Below are positions 37,206-46,461 of a stretch of DNA of 64,000 nt, piece by piece. Source of the DNA: Vibrio breoganii (GTDB lineage: Bacteria > Pseudomonadota > Gammaproteobacteria > Enterobacterales > Vibrionaceae); the NCBI RefSeq assembly GCF_001677275.1, contig NZ_CP016178.1:930001-994000 (forward strand). Reading direction: 5' to 3'. Positions within the stretch are counted from its first letter, which is position 1. Each line of letters opens with the position of its first letter. A program made the translations under genes and the position numbers. Under the pieces are notes generated by a model. It was not told the DNA's origin. It did not search any database and worked only from the letters and a program-made list of their open reading frames with translations.

Positions 37206-38021
37206 CTAATCTCTTGGATCGAACTTTTTCATTAAAAAGTACAACTTGTGCTGCAAAGCACTAGGTAGAAAAGATCGGAAGAATGGATAAAAACACAAAA
37301 GTGACTTTATTATTCCCAATTTCAATGCCATAGAGCCTTTGAATCCAATAATTCCCTGTTGAAACGCAATTTTCGGGCTTTGTCTTTTATTCGTTTCTCT
37401 ATCATAACGATAAGCAATTAGTGGCTTATCAATATTATGAAAGATTGCGCCGATTTTTGCGACTCTAAACCAGAGTTCGTAGTCCTGACGTCTCTTTAAC
37501 CTTGAATTGTACCCACCAACAGCAGTGATAATGTTTTTTCGGTACATAACACTAGGGTGCAACAATGGACAGCACCACAGTTCTTTATATATCTGATCAT
37601 TAGTTGTTGGATTCGAACGAATACCTTGAAAATCACCTTGAAAGTCAACTAGTTTCGCAAATGAACCAACTATACCAACTTTCGGATTATTCATTAGATA
37701 TCTTTCTTGGAGCTCTAATCTTTTTGGGTAGCAATAATCATCAGTATCTATACGGGCGACTATGTCTCCCCCACAGGCAGCAAGGCCCTCATTAAGTGCG
37801 CGACCTAAACCAACATTCTCCGTCAACTTAATCACTTTAATATTAAGTTTATTTTTAAACCGAAAGACCAAACTTTCTAAATTATCTGGAATAAATCCAT
37901 CAAACACAATTACGACCTCATCAGCCAAACGAGTTTGCTTCTCTAAGCTGACTAAGCATTCTTCAAGAAAAATTTCAGACTCTTTTTGATAGAGAGACAT
38001 TAACACGGATATGGTCGACAT
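37206..38021 (-). CDS. Family 2 glycosyltransferase
   Basis: 271 residues with a GT-A fold: ISVLMSLYQKESEIFLEECL at the start, NVGLGRALNEGLAACGGDIV, the DxD-type motif in ARIDTDDYCYPKRLE (about residue 92) and KRRQDYELWFRVA (catalytic acidic pair). It probably adds one sugar to the O-unit. It is convergent with the phosphoglycosyltransferase gene across a 43-base gap and is the most distal gene of the minus-strand run. Confidence 0.87.
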   Translation of the reverse strand: MSTISVLMSLYQKESEIFLEECLVSLEKQTRLADEVVIVFDGFIPDNLESLVFRFKNKLNIKVIKLTENVGLGRALNEGLAACGGDIVARIDTDDYCYPKRLELQERYLMNNPKVGIVGSFAKLVDFQGDFQGIRSNPTTNDQIYKELWCCPLLHPSVMYRKNIITAVGGYNSRLKRRQDYELWFRVAKIGAIFHNIDKPLIAYRYDRETNKRQSPKIAFQQGIIGFKGSMALKLGIIKSLLCFYPFFRSFLPSALQHKLYFLMKKFDPRD

Positions 38022-38239
38022 ATAAACTTAATCCCGAAATCACTATATTTACAAAAATTAATACAATAAAAATCATTGAATGATTTTTCTAGCTAGGAGT
38101 ATCTCCATAACTTATATCAAATTATAAACGCATCTTAGTCAATCTATATAATATGAAAAACTGGTGACATGATCATAAAAATAAACATTTCTAATTAGAA
38201 TAAATTATAGAAATCACAAACTATTCAGCTTAAGTATTT

Positions 38240-39496
38240 TTAACCGATTAAATCGTTTATTTCTTTCTGTTTCATTCCTTTCGACAAACAATACCCATAA
38301 AGATTAACTAATTCTAATGCTGCTCGTTTTTTTACATAATTAGGAAGCTTAGACGTAGTTAATTCATCTCTGTGTGCAGTAGAAATCATCGATCCGAGAG
38401 TATTATCCAAAAACAATTCATAATCCAAGTCAAAATAAAGATCAACACCGCGTTTTGATTGTGACCAAGAAATATTATTTACCAAAAGTTGACGTAATAA
38501 TAATTTGTTTTCCAATTTTCTAAAATCATACTTACTTCTGACTGGCAGGTTAAAAGTATATTCAGCCAATTGTTTATCTAACCAAGGAAATTCGACAGAA
38601 GTACCAATTTGTTCGCAAGAAATGCTAGCTTTGGCCATCATACATTGATGATCGTGAAACGATCCACGACTATAAGCTCTAAAATCAATAATATTTTCCG
38701 GATCATTTGAGTTCGAGATCAAAGAAAAATACTTATTAATATTAAATGAATAAGGAAATTTAAACACGCAACCCAATGCGGATAAGTCTCCATGAGATTC
38801 AGCTGGTGAACGCAAAAACCACTTTAAAAAATTTAAATGTTTCGGAATAAGCTTCCAAAGTCCAAACCTTGATAAATAGTAAGATTTTAATTGAGTGCTC
38901 GAAGGAATATAACCGAAAGTTTCATCATTTCCTAGCCCATCTAATACAACATATTCATCAACATTAAGCGATTTTTTTTCAAAAAACGTTTTCAATCCAA
39001 ACAGAAAATAGATAAAACCTTGATCCATTACAGGTTGATTCATTTTTGAACATGCGTCTAGAAAATAGTTAATATCAAATGAATCGAGTATTGTATTACT
39101 ATCAATAAAGTGCGGTGTATGACCCAGTTCGTATGCTTTTTCCTCAACAAAGCTTTTAAGCTCAATATCATCAGTTCGGAGTAGTGTTAATGTCTCACAT
39201 TTTATGTTTAAATTAGCTAGAGCTACTGCAAGCGACATAGAATCCTTACCATCACTAAGTAACAAGAGTACCCGTTTATCCCCAATAGAGCGTTTAATCG
39301 CTTCTGATATATTTTTGAGTAAAGTGTCTATGCTTGGATCGGAATCACCTCTGTAATTAGAAGATTTCATCCTATATATATAATTTTCAAACTTCTCTTT
39401 ACCTTCGGCTGCAACACTATCTATATTCAAGTAATTTTCAATTGGTGAGATCATATACTTAGATATTGTGCTAATTTTTACCTTATCTATTGCCAT
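38240..39496 (-). CDS. Asparagine-synthase-like ATP-pyrophosphatase, no glutaminase domain
   Basis: 418 residues. The PP-loop is VLLLLSDGKDSMSLAVAL (about residues 74-91; SDGKDS replaces the common SGGxDS). YVVLDGLGNDETFGYIP matches the Asn-synthase GxGxDExFGGY-type motif, and VEFPWLDKQLAEYTFNLP is the conserved FPWLDxxxxE-type motif. It lacks the N-terminal glutamine amidotransferase domain. Such proteins in surface-polysaccharide loci are thought to amidate uronic acids or similar; that role here is inferred. The region is visibly AT-rich. About 215 bases with no gene separate it from the GT2 gene downstream. Confidence 0.75.
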   Translation of the reverse strand: MAIDKVKISTISKYMISPIENYLNIDSVAAEGKEKFENYIYRMKSSNYRGDSDPSIDTLLKNISEAIKRSIGDKRVLLLLSDGKDSMSLAVALANLNIKCETLTLLRTDDIELKSFVEEKAYELGHTPHFIDSNTILDSFDINYFLDACSKMNQPVMDQGFIYFLFGLKTFFEKKSLNVDEYVVLDGLGNDETFGYIPSSTQLKSYYLSRFGLWKLIPKHLNFLKWFLRSPAESHGDLSALGCVFKFPYSFNINKYFSLISNSNDPENIIDFRAYSRGSFHDHQCMMAKASISCEQIGTSVEFPWLDKQLAEYTFNLPVRSKYDFRKLENKLLLRQLLVNNISWSQSKRGVDLYFDLDYELFLDNTLGSMISTAHRDELTTSKLPNYVKKRAALELVNLYGYCLSKGMKQKEINDLIG

Positions 39497-39544
39497 AATA
39501 AAACCTAAATTAATCTATTGCGTTAATTGTTCCGATAAAAAGTT

Positions 39545-40447
39545 CTAATAGTATATCACTAACACGAGAGTTCGTAACGTCGGATATAGAAATAAAGACT
39601 TTAAATAATACTTAAAAAATCTAGGATCGTTATTTCTTCGATATGCTCTAGCTATTGTGTGATTTAAACGTGATAAGAATTTTCTTCGAACTAGAATATC
39701 TAAGTTATTTACTTCATTCTTGTATTTTTCTTGTATACGCAAAATCGATTTAATATGCTTAAGTGCATTAGTAGATACTTGGGTATTAGTGCTATTATGG
39801 ATTGTATAGATCAAATTGAATTTTTTATCCCATACGGCTCTAGATTCATTAATTACCCTTATCCAAAGATCGTAATCTTGCAAGGTATTTAATTTTTCAT
39901 CAAAACCACCAACAAGATCGAATATTTTTCTCCTTAGAGCAACACCAGATGTAGAACCAGGAAAATTACCGGACCAAATATTTGACATTTTACCTTCGAT
40001 ACTTTTACGTGTTACCTTATCTAGATCAATAGAATTGACAAACTTCTTACCTGTATAAACCAAACCTATCTTGTTCTCTACGTCTTGTTGTAAAATACCA
40101 GCTTGGGTTGCTACTTTCTCATTTGACCATGCATCATCGTCATCTAAAAACATGATTATATCACCAGTAGAATTAGTAACACCTAAATTTCTTGAGTAAT
40201 TACCTCCTTTTGATACTAGATTCTTCAGATATATAATAGAAATATCTAACCCGTAACTTTTTTTCATATTATAGATGTCAGAATCTGATAACACATGCGC
40301 AGAATCTGAGCCATCATCTACTAATATAACTTCCTTCGGCAGCAATGTCTGATTAAAAACTGATTTTATAGCTCTTACAACAAAATCCTTTCTATTCTTT
40401 GTTGTGATTATAACGGAAACTGATAAATTACCCATGAATAACACCAT
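39545..40447 (-). CDS. Family 2 glycosyltransferase
   Basis: 300 residues: SVSVIITTKNRKDFVVRAI, ILVDDGSDS, NYSRNLGVTNSTGDIIMFLD followed by DDDAW (DxD metal motif, about residue 108) and LQDYDLWIRV (catalytic acidic residue). An in-frame ATG at 40435 (MGNLSVSVI) is an equally likely start. It is part of the minus-strand O-antigen run; the acceptor and donor cannot be read from sequence. Confidence 0.87.
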   Translation of the reverse strand: MVLFMGNLSVSVIITTKNRKDFVVRAIKSVFNQTLLPKEVILVDDGSDSAHVLSDSDIYNMKKSYGLDISIIYLKNLVSKGGNYSRNLGVTNSTGDIIMFLDDDDAWSNEKVATQAGILQQDVENKIGLVYTGKKFVNSIDLDKVTRKSIEGKMSNIWSGNFPGSTSGVALRRKIFDLVGGFDEKLNTLQDYDLWIRVINESRAVWDKKFNLIYTIHNSTNTQVSTNALKHIKSILRIQEKYKNEVNNLDILVRRKFLSRLNHTIARAYRRNNDPRFFKYYLKSLFLYPTLRTLVLVIYY

Positions 40448-40565
40448 TATATTAACTTTTTTTAAGTATTGAGTACAATGAAAAATAATGAAATTACTTA
40501 CTAAACAATGATATTACATACATCGTATTAAATTTAATAACTAGCATATTATATAGAAAGTATAT

Positions 40566-41780
40566 TCATGTACGTTTCAATATAGTATTATGTGAATAAT
40601 TATTAAATAACGAGTCCTTAATAAGGTTTATAACTATGATAGAAAATATCAAACTATATGTCATTTCATATTGGTATGGCCTTTGAAGAAAAAGCAATAA
40701 CATAGAAAATGTTATTACATGTTTACTAGGGAATATGATTGCCAAGATTAAAGACCAAACTATGACCAAATAAAAAGACCAAGAACCAAATAACCCCGAG
40801 AACAAAATCATTGTTAAAGGATTCTCTCCAACTTTACCATAAGTAGAAATACAATTATGATAGTTTATAAGGCAGTCTGGATTGACGCCAAATAGTAGCA
40901 AAGATATATTTTCAGAACGAATAGTTTCTATTGTTCTTAACATAATACTATAGCGGCCATCGTTAGTTAAGCCACTGGTCGTTCTATTGAACAAGAAATT
41001 AATAGCATTTTCCAATTCACTACCCATCAACGGGACTAACAATAAAACAGCTAACATAACAAAAATGGTTATACGCAACTGTTTTTTGTTAAATTTCATT
41101 GAACGCTTAAAATAAAATGATATTAAAACAAGAATAAAAAATAAAACATGTGCCAAGCTTAAAGAAATTAAACCCAAAACTAGTACTATAAGAGAAACAC
41201 TTCTCTTCATTAAAAATCTCTCTCTAAGGTATACTATAAAGCAACAATAGAAAGATAAAGCACCTGGTTCATCATAGATGCCTGACGGTCGTATAAATGA
41301 CGAATAATTTGTTATATTAAATGTCGTCAGATACAAATATAACTTTCTCCCACCTGCTATTTCAAAATCATATATTGACTGCCCACCAATAGAGTAATAA
41401 AAAAATCCAATTATACAAAAAATTAGATTTAAAATTATTATTTTGGTGGCTATCTCCGCCAAATATCTCTCTTGAATTTCATTTAAAAATGAAACAGCAA
41501 TCAAACCCAGAATAAAATACTTTGGATAATGTAATAAATTCCATTCTTCCCAGAATACTGAGAGGCCAATAAAGCTTATCATTGATAATATCGAAAAGCA
41601 TAACACTGTTAAGTTTAATTTATTAAACTTATGATTCCATGAAAGCAAGAGCAATGATAGCAGAAGATTGGCTATAAATATAGTATTATAGCTACTTAAA
41701 AAATGCTTAATTATCGGAGATGATATAATAAACATATTAATTACTAAAAGAGCTATCGCAATCTTTTCTTTATTTTTCAT
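40566..41780 (-). CDS. O-antigen polymerase-like membrane protein (Wzy)
   Basis: 404 residues, about ten to eleven hydrophobic segments with a larger loop around 255-325 (FNRTTSGLTNDGRYSIMLRT ... CISTYGKVGENPLTMILFSG). The loop has the Gly-Arg and basic residues typical of Wzy/O-antigen ligase proteins. It probably joins O-units in the periplasm. No sequence-specific signature exists for Wzy, so the call rests on topology, the GR-x3 motif and context. It overlaps the next upstream glycosyltransferase gene by 11 bases. Confidence 0.7.
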   Translation of the reverse strand: MKNKEKIAIALLVINMFIISSPIIKHFLSSYNTIFIANLLLSLLLLSWNHKFNKLNLTVLCFSILSMISFIGLSVFWEEWNLLHYPKYFILGLIAVSFLNEIQERYLAEIATKIIILNLIFCIIGFFYYSIGGQSIYDFEIAGGRKLYLYLTTFNITNYSSFIRPSGIYDEPGALSFYCCFIVYLRERFLMKRSVSLIVLVLGLISLSLAHVLFFILVLISFYFKRSMKFNKKQLRITIFVMLAVLLLVPLMGSELENAINFLFNRTTSGLTNDGRYSIMLRTIETIRSENISLLLFGVNPDCLINYHNCISTYGKVGENPLTMILFSGLFGSWSFYLVIVWSLILAIIFPSKHVITFSMLLLFLQRPYQYEMTYSLIFSIIVINLIKDSLFNNYSHNTILKRT

Positions 41781-42579
41781 TAGAAAAATATCCTTTTAGA
41801 AGATCTGATATATTAATACAGATACTTCTTTGATTACTCTTCATTTTTACAGCAATATACAATATTATAGGTAACGAAAGAACACGACCATACACTTTAC
41901 GCAACATAAGTCCCCGTGATATAAAGTTCATTTTATTCAAGATGTTTCCACTTGATTCTTCCGGATGTACAAGCGTAGCTACTGCTATATGTCTAATTAT
42001 AGCTTTAGAATCAAGAGCTCTACTCAGGAATATAGCTTCATCACCGATGGGGAATCGACTTCCTGCTCCTATATTTTTCTCGAAAAGCAGGTTTTTATCT
42101 TTAATAAATTCCGTTTTTGCTAAAATCTCGATTGTGCCTACATTTAATATTGCACGTTTATTTTTTATTTCTCCTTCGTTAGGGTAATTTTTACGCAACT
42201 CTAATTGCTCATTCAAAATACGCATAGTAATTATATCAAAATTGCAGTCTAGTTTTTTTAGTAATAATCTCATTTTGTTTGGAATTATTTTAACATCATC
42301 ATCCATGAACCAAATATATTTACTACTACACTGCTTTATTCCTTCATTTCTACTATAGCCTACACCAGTACTTTCAATGGTATATATATTAGAGATATCA
42401 TTATACATTCTATATGATTCTCTATCTTTACTTCCTAATTGATGTATGATAATGCATCGAAACCCTAACTTTATGAACTCATCAGACAATTTAATTGCGT
42501 CATCGATCCTATCTTCAAAAGTAGAAATAGATACCGTTATATCATTAGTTTTTATATTTTTCGTATCCAAATGCATCAT
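41770..42579 (-). CDS. Family 2-like glycosyltransferase
   Basis: 269 residues: DITVSISTFEDRIDDAIKL at the start, ESTGVGYSRNEGIKQCSSKY followed by IWFMDDDVKIIPN (DxD motif, about 90), and FPIGDEAIFLSRALDSK (acidic residues). This fits a GT-A glycosyltransferase. Its start overlaps the sulfotransferase stop region by about 35 bases and its end overlaps the Wzy-like gene, so the three are translationally linked. Confidence 0.75.
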   Translation of the reverse strand: MMHLDTKNIKTNDITVSISTFEDRIDDAIKLSDEFIKLGFRCIIIHQLGSKDRESYRMYNDISNIYTIESTGVGYSRNEGIKQCSSKYIWFMDDDVKIIPNKMRLLLKKLDCNFDIITMRILNEQLELRKNYPNEGEIKNKRAILNVGTIEILAKTEFIKDKNLLFEKNIGAGSRFPIGDEAIFLSRALDSKAIIRHIAVATLVHPEESSGNILNKMNFISRGLMLRKVYGRVLSLPIILYIAVKMKSNQRSICINISDLLKGYFSNEK

Positions 42580-43237
42580 AATCGTCTAAATAAACCTCAT
42601 ATACCCTATCTATAGCTTCCTGTGTGAATTTTTTTGCAATGGTATGTTTTGATATGTTTCTTTCTTTTAATTCAGATTTAATATCTACCATCTCCGATAG
42701 TAACTTAAAATCATGATTTATACTTTCAAATCGAAAAACCTTATCAATTATAATAATTCCTTTTTCATCTGTTATATAGGAAAGCTGTGTATTGAAAAAA
42801 TAATGTGTGTTTATATTCTTTTTATTAACCCAATCTAAAACAAATTCATCAAAATTATTATAACTTAAAATGAAGTTTATTGATGAGTTAGGGTTATTTT
42901 TTGCATGAGTCTGTGCATAGTTATATGTAGATACAAGCCTTTCAAATGGATCCCTAACAAACGTAAACTTTAGATAACTATCAAAGGCTTTTTTATCAAT
43001 CAATCTACACTGTCTGGCATTGAAATGCCAAGGCCAAGAAATGTTACCATACAAAGAATGACATATTGATGTTCCTGCTGTTTTAGGAACATGAATAAAA
43101 ATAGAACGGTTTAAATCAAAACTATAACTGTATATGTTTGGCTTTCCCGAAATCCTCTTTATTCGTTGTTTTATTGCCATCAGATACATAACATTGTATT
43201 TACCAAAAATTAACCTAGCAACTTTTCCTATTAACAT
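42545..43237 (-). CDS. Sulfotransferase family protein (carbohydrate sulfotransferase-like)
   Basis: 230 residues. The 5'-phosphosulfate binding motif FIHVPKTAGTSICHSLYG (about residues 47-64) and the 3'-phosphate motif FTFVRDPFERLVSTYNYA (about 93-110) are both intact. Enzymes of this Sulfotransfer_2 family move sulfate from PAPS to sugar hydroxyls. As the first gene of the minus-strand run, it suggests that the polysaccharide is sulfated, which is notable for a bacterial O-antigen. The start at 43237 has no strong ribosome-binding site. Confidence 0.8.
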   Translation of the reverse strand: MLIGKVARLIFGKYNVMYLMAIKQRIKRISGKPNIYSYSFDLNRSIFIHVPKTAGTSICHSLYGNISWPWHFNARQCRLIDKKAFDSYLKFTFVRDPFERLVSTYNYAQTHAKNNPNSSINFILSYNNFDEFVLDWVNKKNINTHYFFNTQLSYITDEKGIIIIDKVFRFESINHDFKLLSEMVDIKSELKERNISKHTIAKKFTQEAIDRVYEVYLDDYDAFGYEKYKN

Positions 43238-43666
43238 CGATTTACTCGCAACTTACTAAAAATTCAATCATAATTTAATTCTATAGGGCATTTATTCTAC
43301 AGTCTTTACAGACTATGCAAACCCGTTAATCGGAATTTTACCTACTCATAACCCTAAAATAACATTCACCCGGCACATTTACTAATCTAACTAACTGCAA
43401 AGTATACACCAGACCGTCCCCTTTTCACTGGTACCTAAGTTATTTTTTCTCACACCCACACCTTCATTACAAGCAAACCCATACCTACAGAGCCCTGAGG
43501 AATCCCCTAATGATTTTTATAAAAATCATCAAGTTAAGGTAGATACACATCTTGTCGTATGATCAAATGGTTTCGCCAAAAATCAATAACCAGACAACAA
43601 GATGTGCGAACTCGATATTTTACACAACTCTCTTTACCAATACTGCCCTAAATTACACTTAAAACG

Positions 43667-44706
43667 GGCGTTGTTGACTAAATCAGTTGAACCTTTTCTA
43701 AATCCTGCGATCTGATCCCATGTAGTAGAAGCATGGTGGTGTTATGGGTAAATCGAAGAAGAAGATAGTGAATTGGAGTGAGTATAATGAAGCCTTGTGT
43801 AAGCGAGGCTCAGTAACGTTTTGGATTGACGACTCAGCCGTTGAAGCGTGGCAATGCAAAAGACACCATGGAAAACGTGGCAGAGGCTTTCAGTTTTCTG
43901 ATACTGCTATTGAAACCGCTTTGATGGTTAAAGGGATATTCTCACTCCCGTTACGTGCGCTTCAAGGTTTTATCGACTCCATTTTTGCCTTGATGAACGT
44001 CCCTTTGCGCTCCCCAAACTACAGCAGTATTAGCAAGCGCTCAAAGACCGTTCAGGTACAATACAAGAACAAATCTAAAGGCTCAGTTCGCCATATTGCT
44101 ATTGATTCAACAGGTCTGAAAGTCTTTGGTGAAGGTGAATGGAAAGTTAAAAAGCATGGAGCAGAAAAACGTCGGACTTGGCGTAAACTGCATCTGGCCG
44201 TTGATGTTGATACTCATGATGTGATTAGCGCAGAAGTCAGCCTCGTCAATGTCGGTGATAGTGAAGCTCTCCCAACATTGCTGAATCCGCTTCGTAGAAA
44301 AGTGCATTCTGTATCAGCAGATGGTGCTTACGACACGAAAAAGTGCCATGAAGTATTGCAGAATAAGGGTTGCAAACCTCTCATACCTCCTCGGAAAAAT
44401 GCTGGTTATTGGGAAGAGGGACACCCTCGGAATAAAGTGGTCGATGCACTTAAAAGCGATTCGTTAGCTCAGTGGAAAACTGACTCTGGCTATCACGACC
44501 GTTCAATCTCTGAGACGGCAATGTCCCGATATAAAGGACTGACTAGCGGAACATTGAGCTTGAGATGTTATAACGCTCAAGTTGGTGAGGCGTTGGCAAA
44601 TGTCAAGGCGATGAATAAAGTCCTAGGGCTAGGTATGCCCATTAGAAGCTAGCTGGCAAGTTCCGTAGGATAGCTACGTCCTTTTCCTGATTTGATCAAC
44701 AACGCC
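43667..44706 (+). mobile_element. IS5-family (IS903-group-like) insertion sequence, complete
   Basis: Terminal inverted repeats GGCGTTGTTGACTAAATCAG (left) and its near-complement CTGATTTGATCAACAACGCC (right) bound a 1040-base element. It is flanked by a perfect nine-base target duplication CTTAAAACG (43658-43666 and 44707-44715), the length known for the IS903 subgroup. The perfect duplication indicates a fairly recent insertion. Confidence 0.92.
43744..44652 (+). CDS. IS5-family transposase (DDE)
   Basis: 302 residues, full length. The catalytic residues are seen in HIAIDSTGLKVFGEGEW (first Asp), VSADGAYDTKKC (second Asp) and HDRSISETAMSRYKGL, the Y-(2)-R-(3)-E-type signature with the Glu. 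The N-terminal ALMVKGIFSLPLRALQGFID is typical of IS903/IS1182-like IS5 transposases. The gene sits wholly inside the element and appears intact, so this copy may be active. Confidence 0.92.
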   Translation: MGKSKKKIVNWSEYNEALCKRGSVTFWIDDSAVEAWQCKRHHGKRGRGFQFSDTAIETALMVKGIFSLPLRALQGFIDSIFALMNVPLRSPNYSSISKRSKTVQVQYKNKSKGSVRHIAIDSTGLKVFGEGEWKVKKHGAEKRRTWRKLHLAVDVDTHDVISAEVSLVNVGDSEALPTLLNPLRRKVHSVSADGAYDTKKCHEVLQNKGCKPLIPPRKNAGYWEEGHPRNKVVDALKSDSLAQWKTDSGYHDRSISETAMSRYKGLTSGTLSLRCYNAQVGEALANVKAMNKVLGLGMPIRS

Positions 44707-44893
44707 CTTAAAACGACTCAACAGTTTAACGTTGGCTTGCCACGCATTACTAGCGAGTAAGACGCTCACTCTTACCGAGCTTGGTCGTAACCTGCCAACC
44801 AAACGAGAACAAAACATAACATGGTAATCCCCCCAAAAAGTAACAGCATGAAAAAGTAGAATTTTCTCGTATAGTTAATACAGGAGATTCAAC

Positions 44894-45160
44894 ATGAAAA
44901 AATCACGATACACGGACAGTCAGATCCTCTCGATCTTAAAACATGCAGAAGCGGGAACCCCGATCCCAGAGCTTTGCCGAGAGCATGGTATGAGCAGCGC
45001 AACCTTCTATAAGTGGCGCTCAAAATACGGAGGTATGGACGCTTCCCTTATGGCTCGAATGAAAGAGCTTGAAGATGAAAATCGTCGCCTTAAAAAGATG
45101 TACGCGGAAGAGCGCTTAAAAGCCGAAGTCATATCTGAAGCCATGGCAAAAAAGTGGTGA
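44894..45160 (+). CDS. IS3-family OrfA (helix-turn-helix)
   Basis: 88 residues. The N-terminal helix-turn-helix [18 protein letters not shown] then [20 protein letters not shown] is followed by a leucine-zipper-like segment [20 protein letters not shown]. It is the DNA-binding partner of OrfB. Its last codons lie on an A-AAA-AAG slippery heptamer, so an OrfAB fusion by minus-one frameshifting is expected. Confidence 0.92.
   Translation: MKKSRYTDSQILSILKHAEAGTPIPELCREHGMSSATFYKWRSKYGGMDASLMARMKELEDENRRLKKMYAEERLKAEVISEAMAKKW
45148..45154 (+). promoter_or_regulatory. Programmed minus-one frameshift site (A AAA AAG)
   Basis: In the orfA frame the codons are GCA-AAA-AAG-TGG-TGA, placing A-AAA-AAG in the correct register for slippage into the orfB frame, which is open from here. 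This is the standard IS3-family arrangement for making OrfAB transposase. Confidence 0.8.
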
Positions 45161-45972
45161 AGCCCTGTGAGCGTCGCAAGATGGCTCAGCACTCGGTGGC
45201 GAACAACACAATTAGCATACGACAGGCTTGCCGTTGGTTTAGTGTCAGTGAGACTTGCTATCGGTATCAATCAAAAGGGCAACCTGAGAATGAACAGATA
45301 GCTCAGTTGCTTACTGAGTTGGCCGAAGACGAGTCTGACTGGGGTTTTGGATTGTGCTTTAACTATCTTCGCAATGTTAAGGGGCATACTTGGAATCACA
45401 AGCGGGTCTATCGCATATACTGCGAACTGGCTCTAAATCTGCGTATCCGTCCGCGAAGACGACTAAATCGTAATGTACCAGAGCCACTAAAAGACCCGAT
45501 CAAGCCGAATCAAGTTTGGTCTATTGATTTTATGCACGATCAACTTTCCGATGGACGTAATTACCGCCTGTTTAATGTCATTGATGACTTTAAGCGTGAA
45601 GGATTAGCTATCGAAGCTGATTTCTCTTTACCAGCAGAAAGAGTTGTTAGGGCTCTAGAGCAGATAATCGAGCAACGAGAACAGCCTATCGCCATTCGCT
45701 GTGATAATGGGCCGGAGTTTATCAGCGGTCATTTTATTGAATGGGCTAAAAATCGAGGTATTCGTATTGACTATATACAGCCAGGTAATCCTCAGCAAAA
45801 TGCTTATGTTGAGCGTTTCAACCGAACCGTCCGATTTAGTTGGGTAAGCAAGTATCTATTTGATTCGATAGCGGAAGTACAAGATAAAGCAACTCGTTGG
45901 CTTTGGTTCTACAACCATGAACGCCCACACAAAGCGAATGGAGGGCATCCACCACTGAAAATAGCCGCATAA
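45154..45972 (+). CDS. IS3-family OrfB (DDE integrase domain)
   Basis: 272 residues in the minus-one frame relative to OrfA. An HTH_21 region ([39 protein letters not shown]) is followed by the rve integrase core: [15 protein letters not shown] (first Asp), [15 protein letters not shown] (second Asp) and [16 protein letters not shown] (Glu). Catalytic residues are intact; it is probably made mainly as the OrfAB fusion. Confidence 0.92.
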   Translation: MVKPCERRKMAQHSVANNTISIRQACRWFSVSETCYRYQSKGQPENEQIAQLLTELAEDESDWGFGLCFNYLRNVKGHTWNHKRVYRIYCELALNLRIRPRRRLNRNVPEPLKDPIKPNQVWSIDFMHDQLSDGRNYRLFNVIDDFKREGLAIEADFSLPAERVVRALEQIIEQREQPIAIRCDNGPEFISGHFIEWAKNRGIRIDYIQPGNPQQNAYVERFNRTVRFSWVSKYLFDSIAEVQDKATRWLWFYNHERPHKANGGHPPLKIAA

Positions 45973-46011
45973 ATTCTACGAACAAGTGCCGTTATTAATG
46001 GGAGGATTACC

Positions 46012-46402
46012 GTTGTATTTCACCTATTGGCAGTTTGATAATGTGAGTGGTAGGGGTATTTCCTTTCGGTATGCACCACTGCCCTTCAACGAAAAGTAGA
46101 GCCGTTTTTTCTTGAACACCTGCTACTGAGATTCTAAAATCTTCTTCCTCTTCAAGCATCCCGAGCGGAATATCAGATTTGTATGCAGAAAGAACCGTTT
46201 CTAGTTTTCGTTGATCCAGTATGTCGTAACTAAGGGGTCCTTTAACATAAGGCTGCTCTGGAGGAAGCAAAGCAATCGCCCCAACACTGTCTTTTCCGAT
46301 CTCTTTAAGCAGATCAAATGGCTGCTTGGATGAAGCCTTATACCTTGCAACAATTCTATCTCTGACGTGAGAGCTATCCGGCAGGAGATTGTCAAAATAG
46401 TT
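46012..46402 (-). pseudogene. hipA: hipA toxin kinase, middle fragment
   Basis: Reading the minus strand directly from the IS200/IS605 end gives NYFDNLLPDSSHVRDRIVAR, then QPFDLLKEIGKDSVGAIALL, and FRISVAGVQEKTALLFVEGQ, WCIPKGNTPTTHIIKLPIGE. This aligns closely with E. coli HipA residues from about 60 to 185, including the Ser150-type autophosphorylation segment ISVAG. The IS407-type element removes everything after PIGEIQ, so the catalytic and metal-binding Asp residues of the C-terminal kinase lobe are gone. The toxin must be inactive. Confidence 0.92.
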
Positions 46403-46461
46403 TATAACTCTTTGGGCGAGAAAACCCAGTGATCAGCTCTGCTGTCGCTGGGATGAATCGC

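Larger units (their letters stand above)
43495..44821 (+). mobile_element. IS10-like (IS4 family) element remnant, interrupted and 3'-truncated
   Basis: Starts with CTGAGGAATCCCCTAATGA, close to the IS10 end. The transposase begins at 43602. The element is split at 43658-43666/44707-44715 by an IS5-type insertion and is cut at about 44821 by the IS407-type element, so its right end is missing. Confidence 0.85.
43602..44821 (+). pseudogene. IS10-like transposase, N-terminal fragment in two pieces
   Basis: The first piece (43602-43666) reads MCELDILHNSLYQYCPKLHL and then KR. After the IS5-type insertion the sequence resumes at about 44708 as LNSLTLACHALLASKTLTLT then ELGRNLPTK. Together they match the IS10/Tn10 transposase N-terminus. 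After PTK one base is missing relative to the expected frame (CGAGAACAAAACAT), and the IS407-type end follows at once. It is inactive because the catalytic DDE domain is absent. Confidence 0.85.
44823..46011 (+). mobile_element. IS3-family (IS407-group-like) insertion sequence
   Basis: Left end GGTAATCCCCCC and right end GGGAGGATTACC are near-perfect inverse complements and bound about 1190 bases with overlapping orfA and orfB. The flanking bases (ACAT on the left, GTTG on the right) do not match, so no target duplication is visible. The left neighbour is an IS10 fragment and the right neighbour is hipA, which implies that a deletion or recombination accompanied or followed insertion. Confidence 0.88.

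Noticed and set aside
46201..46395. 64-codon minus-strand frame in the hipA fragment
   Set aside because: It is in a different frame from hipA; the hipA frame matches the known protein closely across the same bases.
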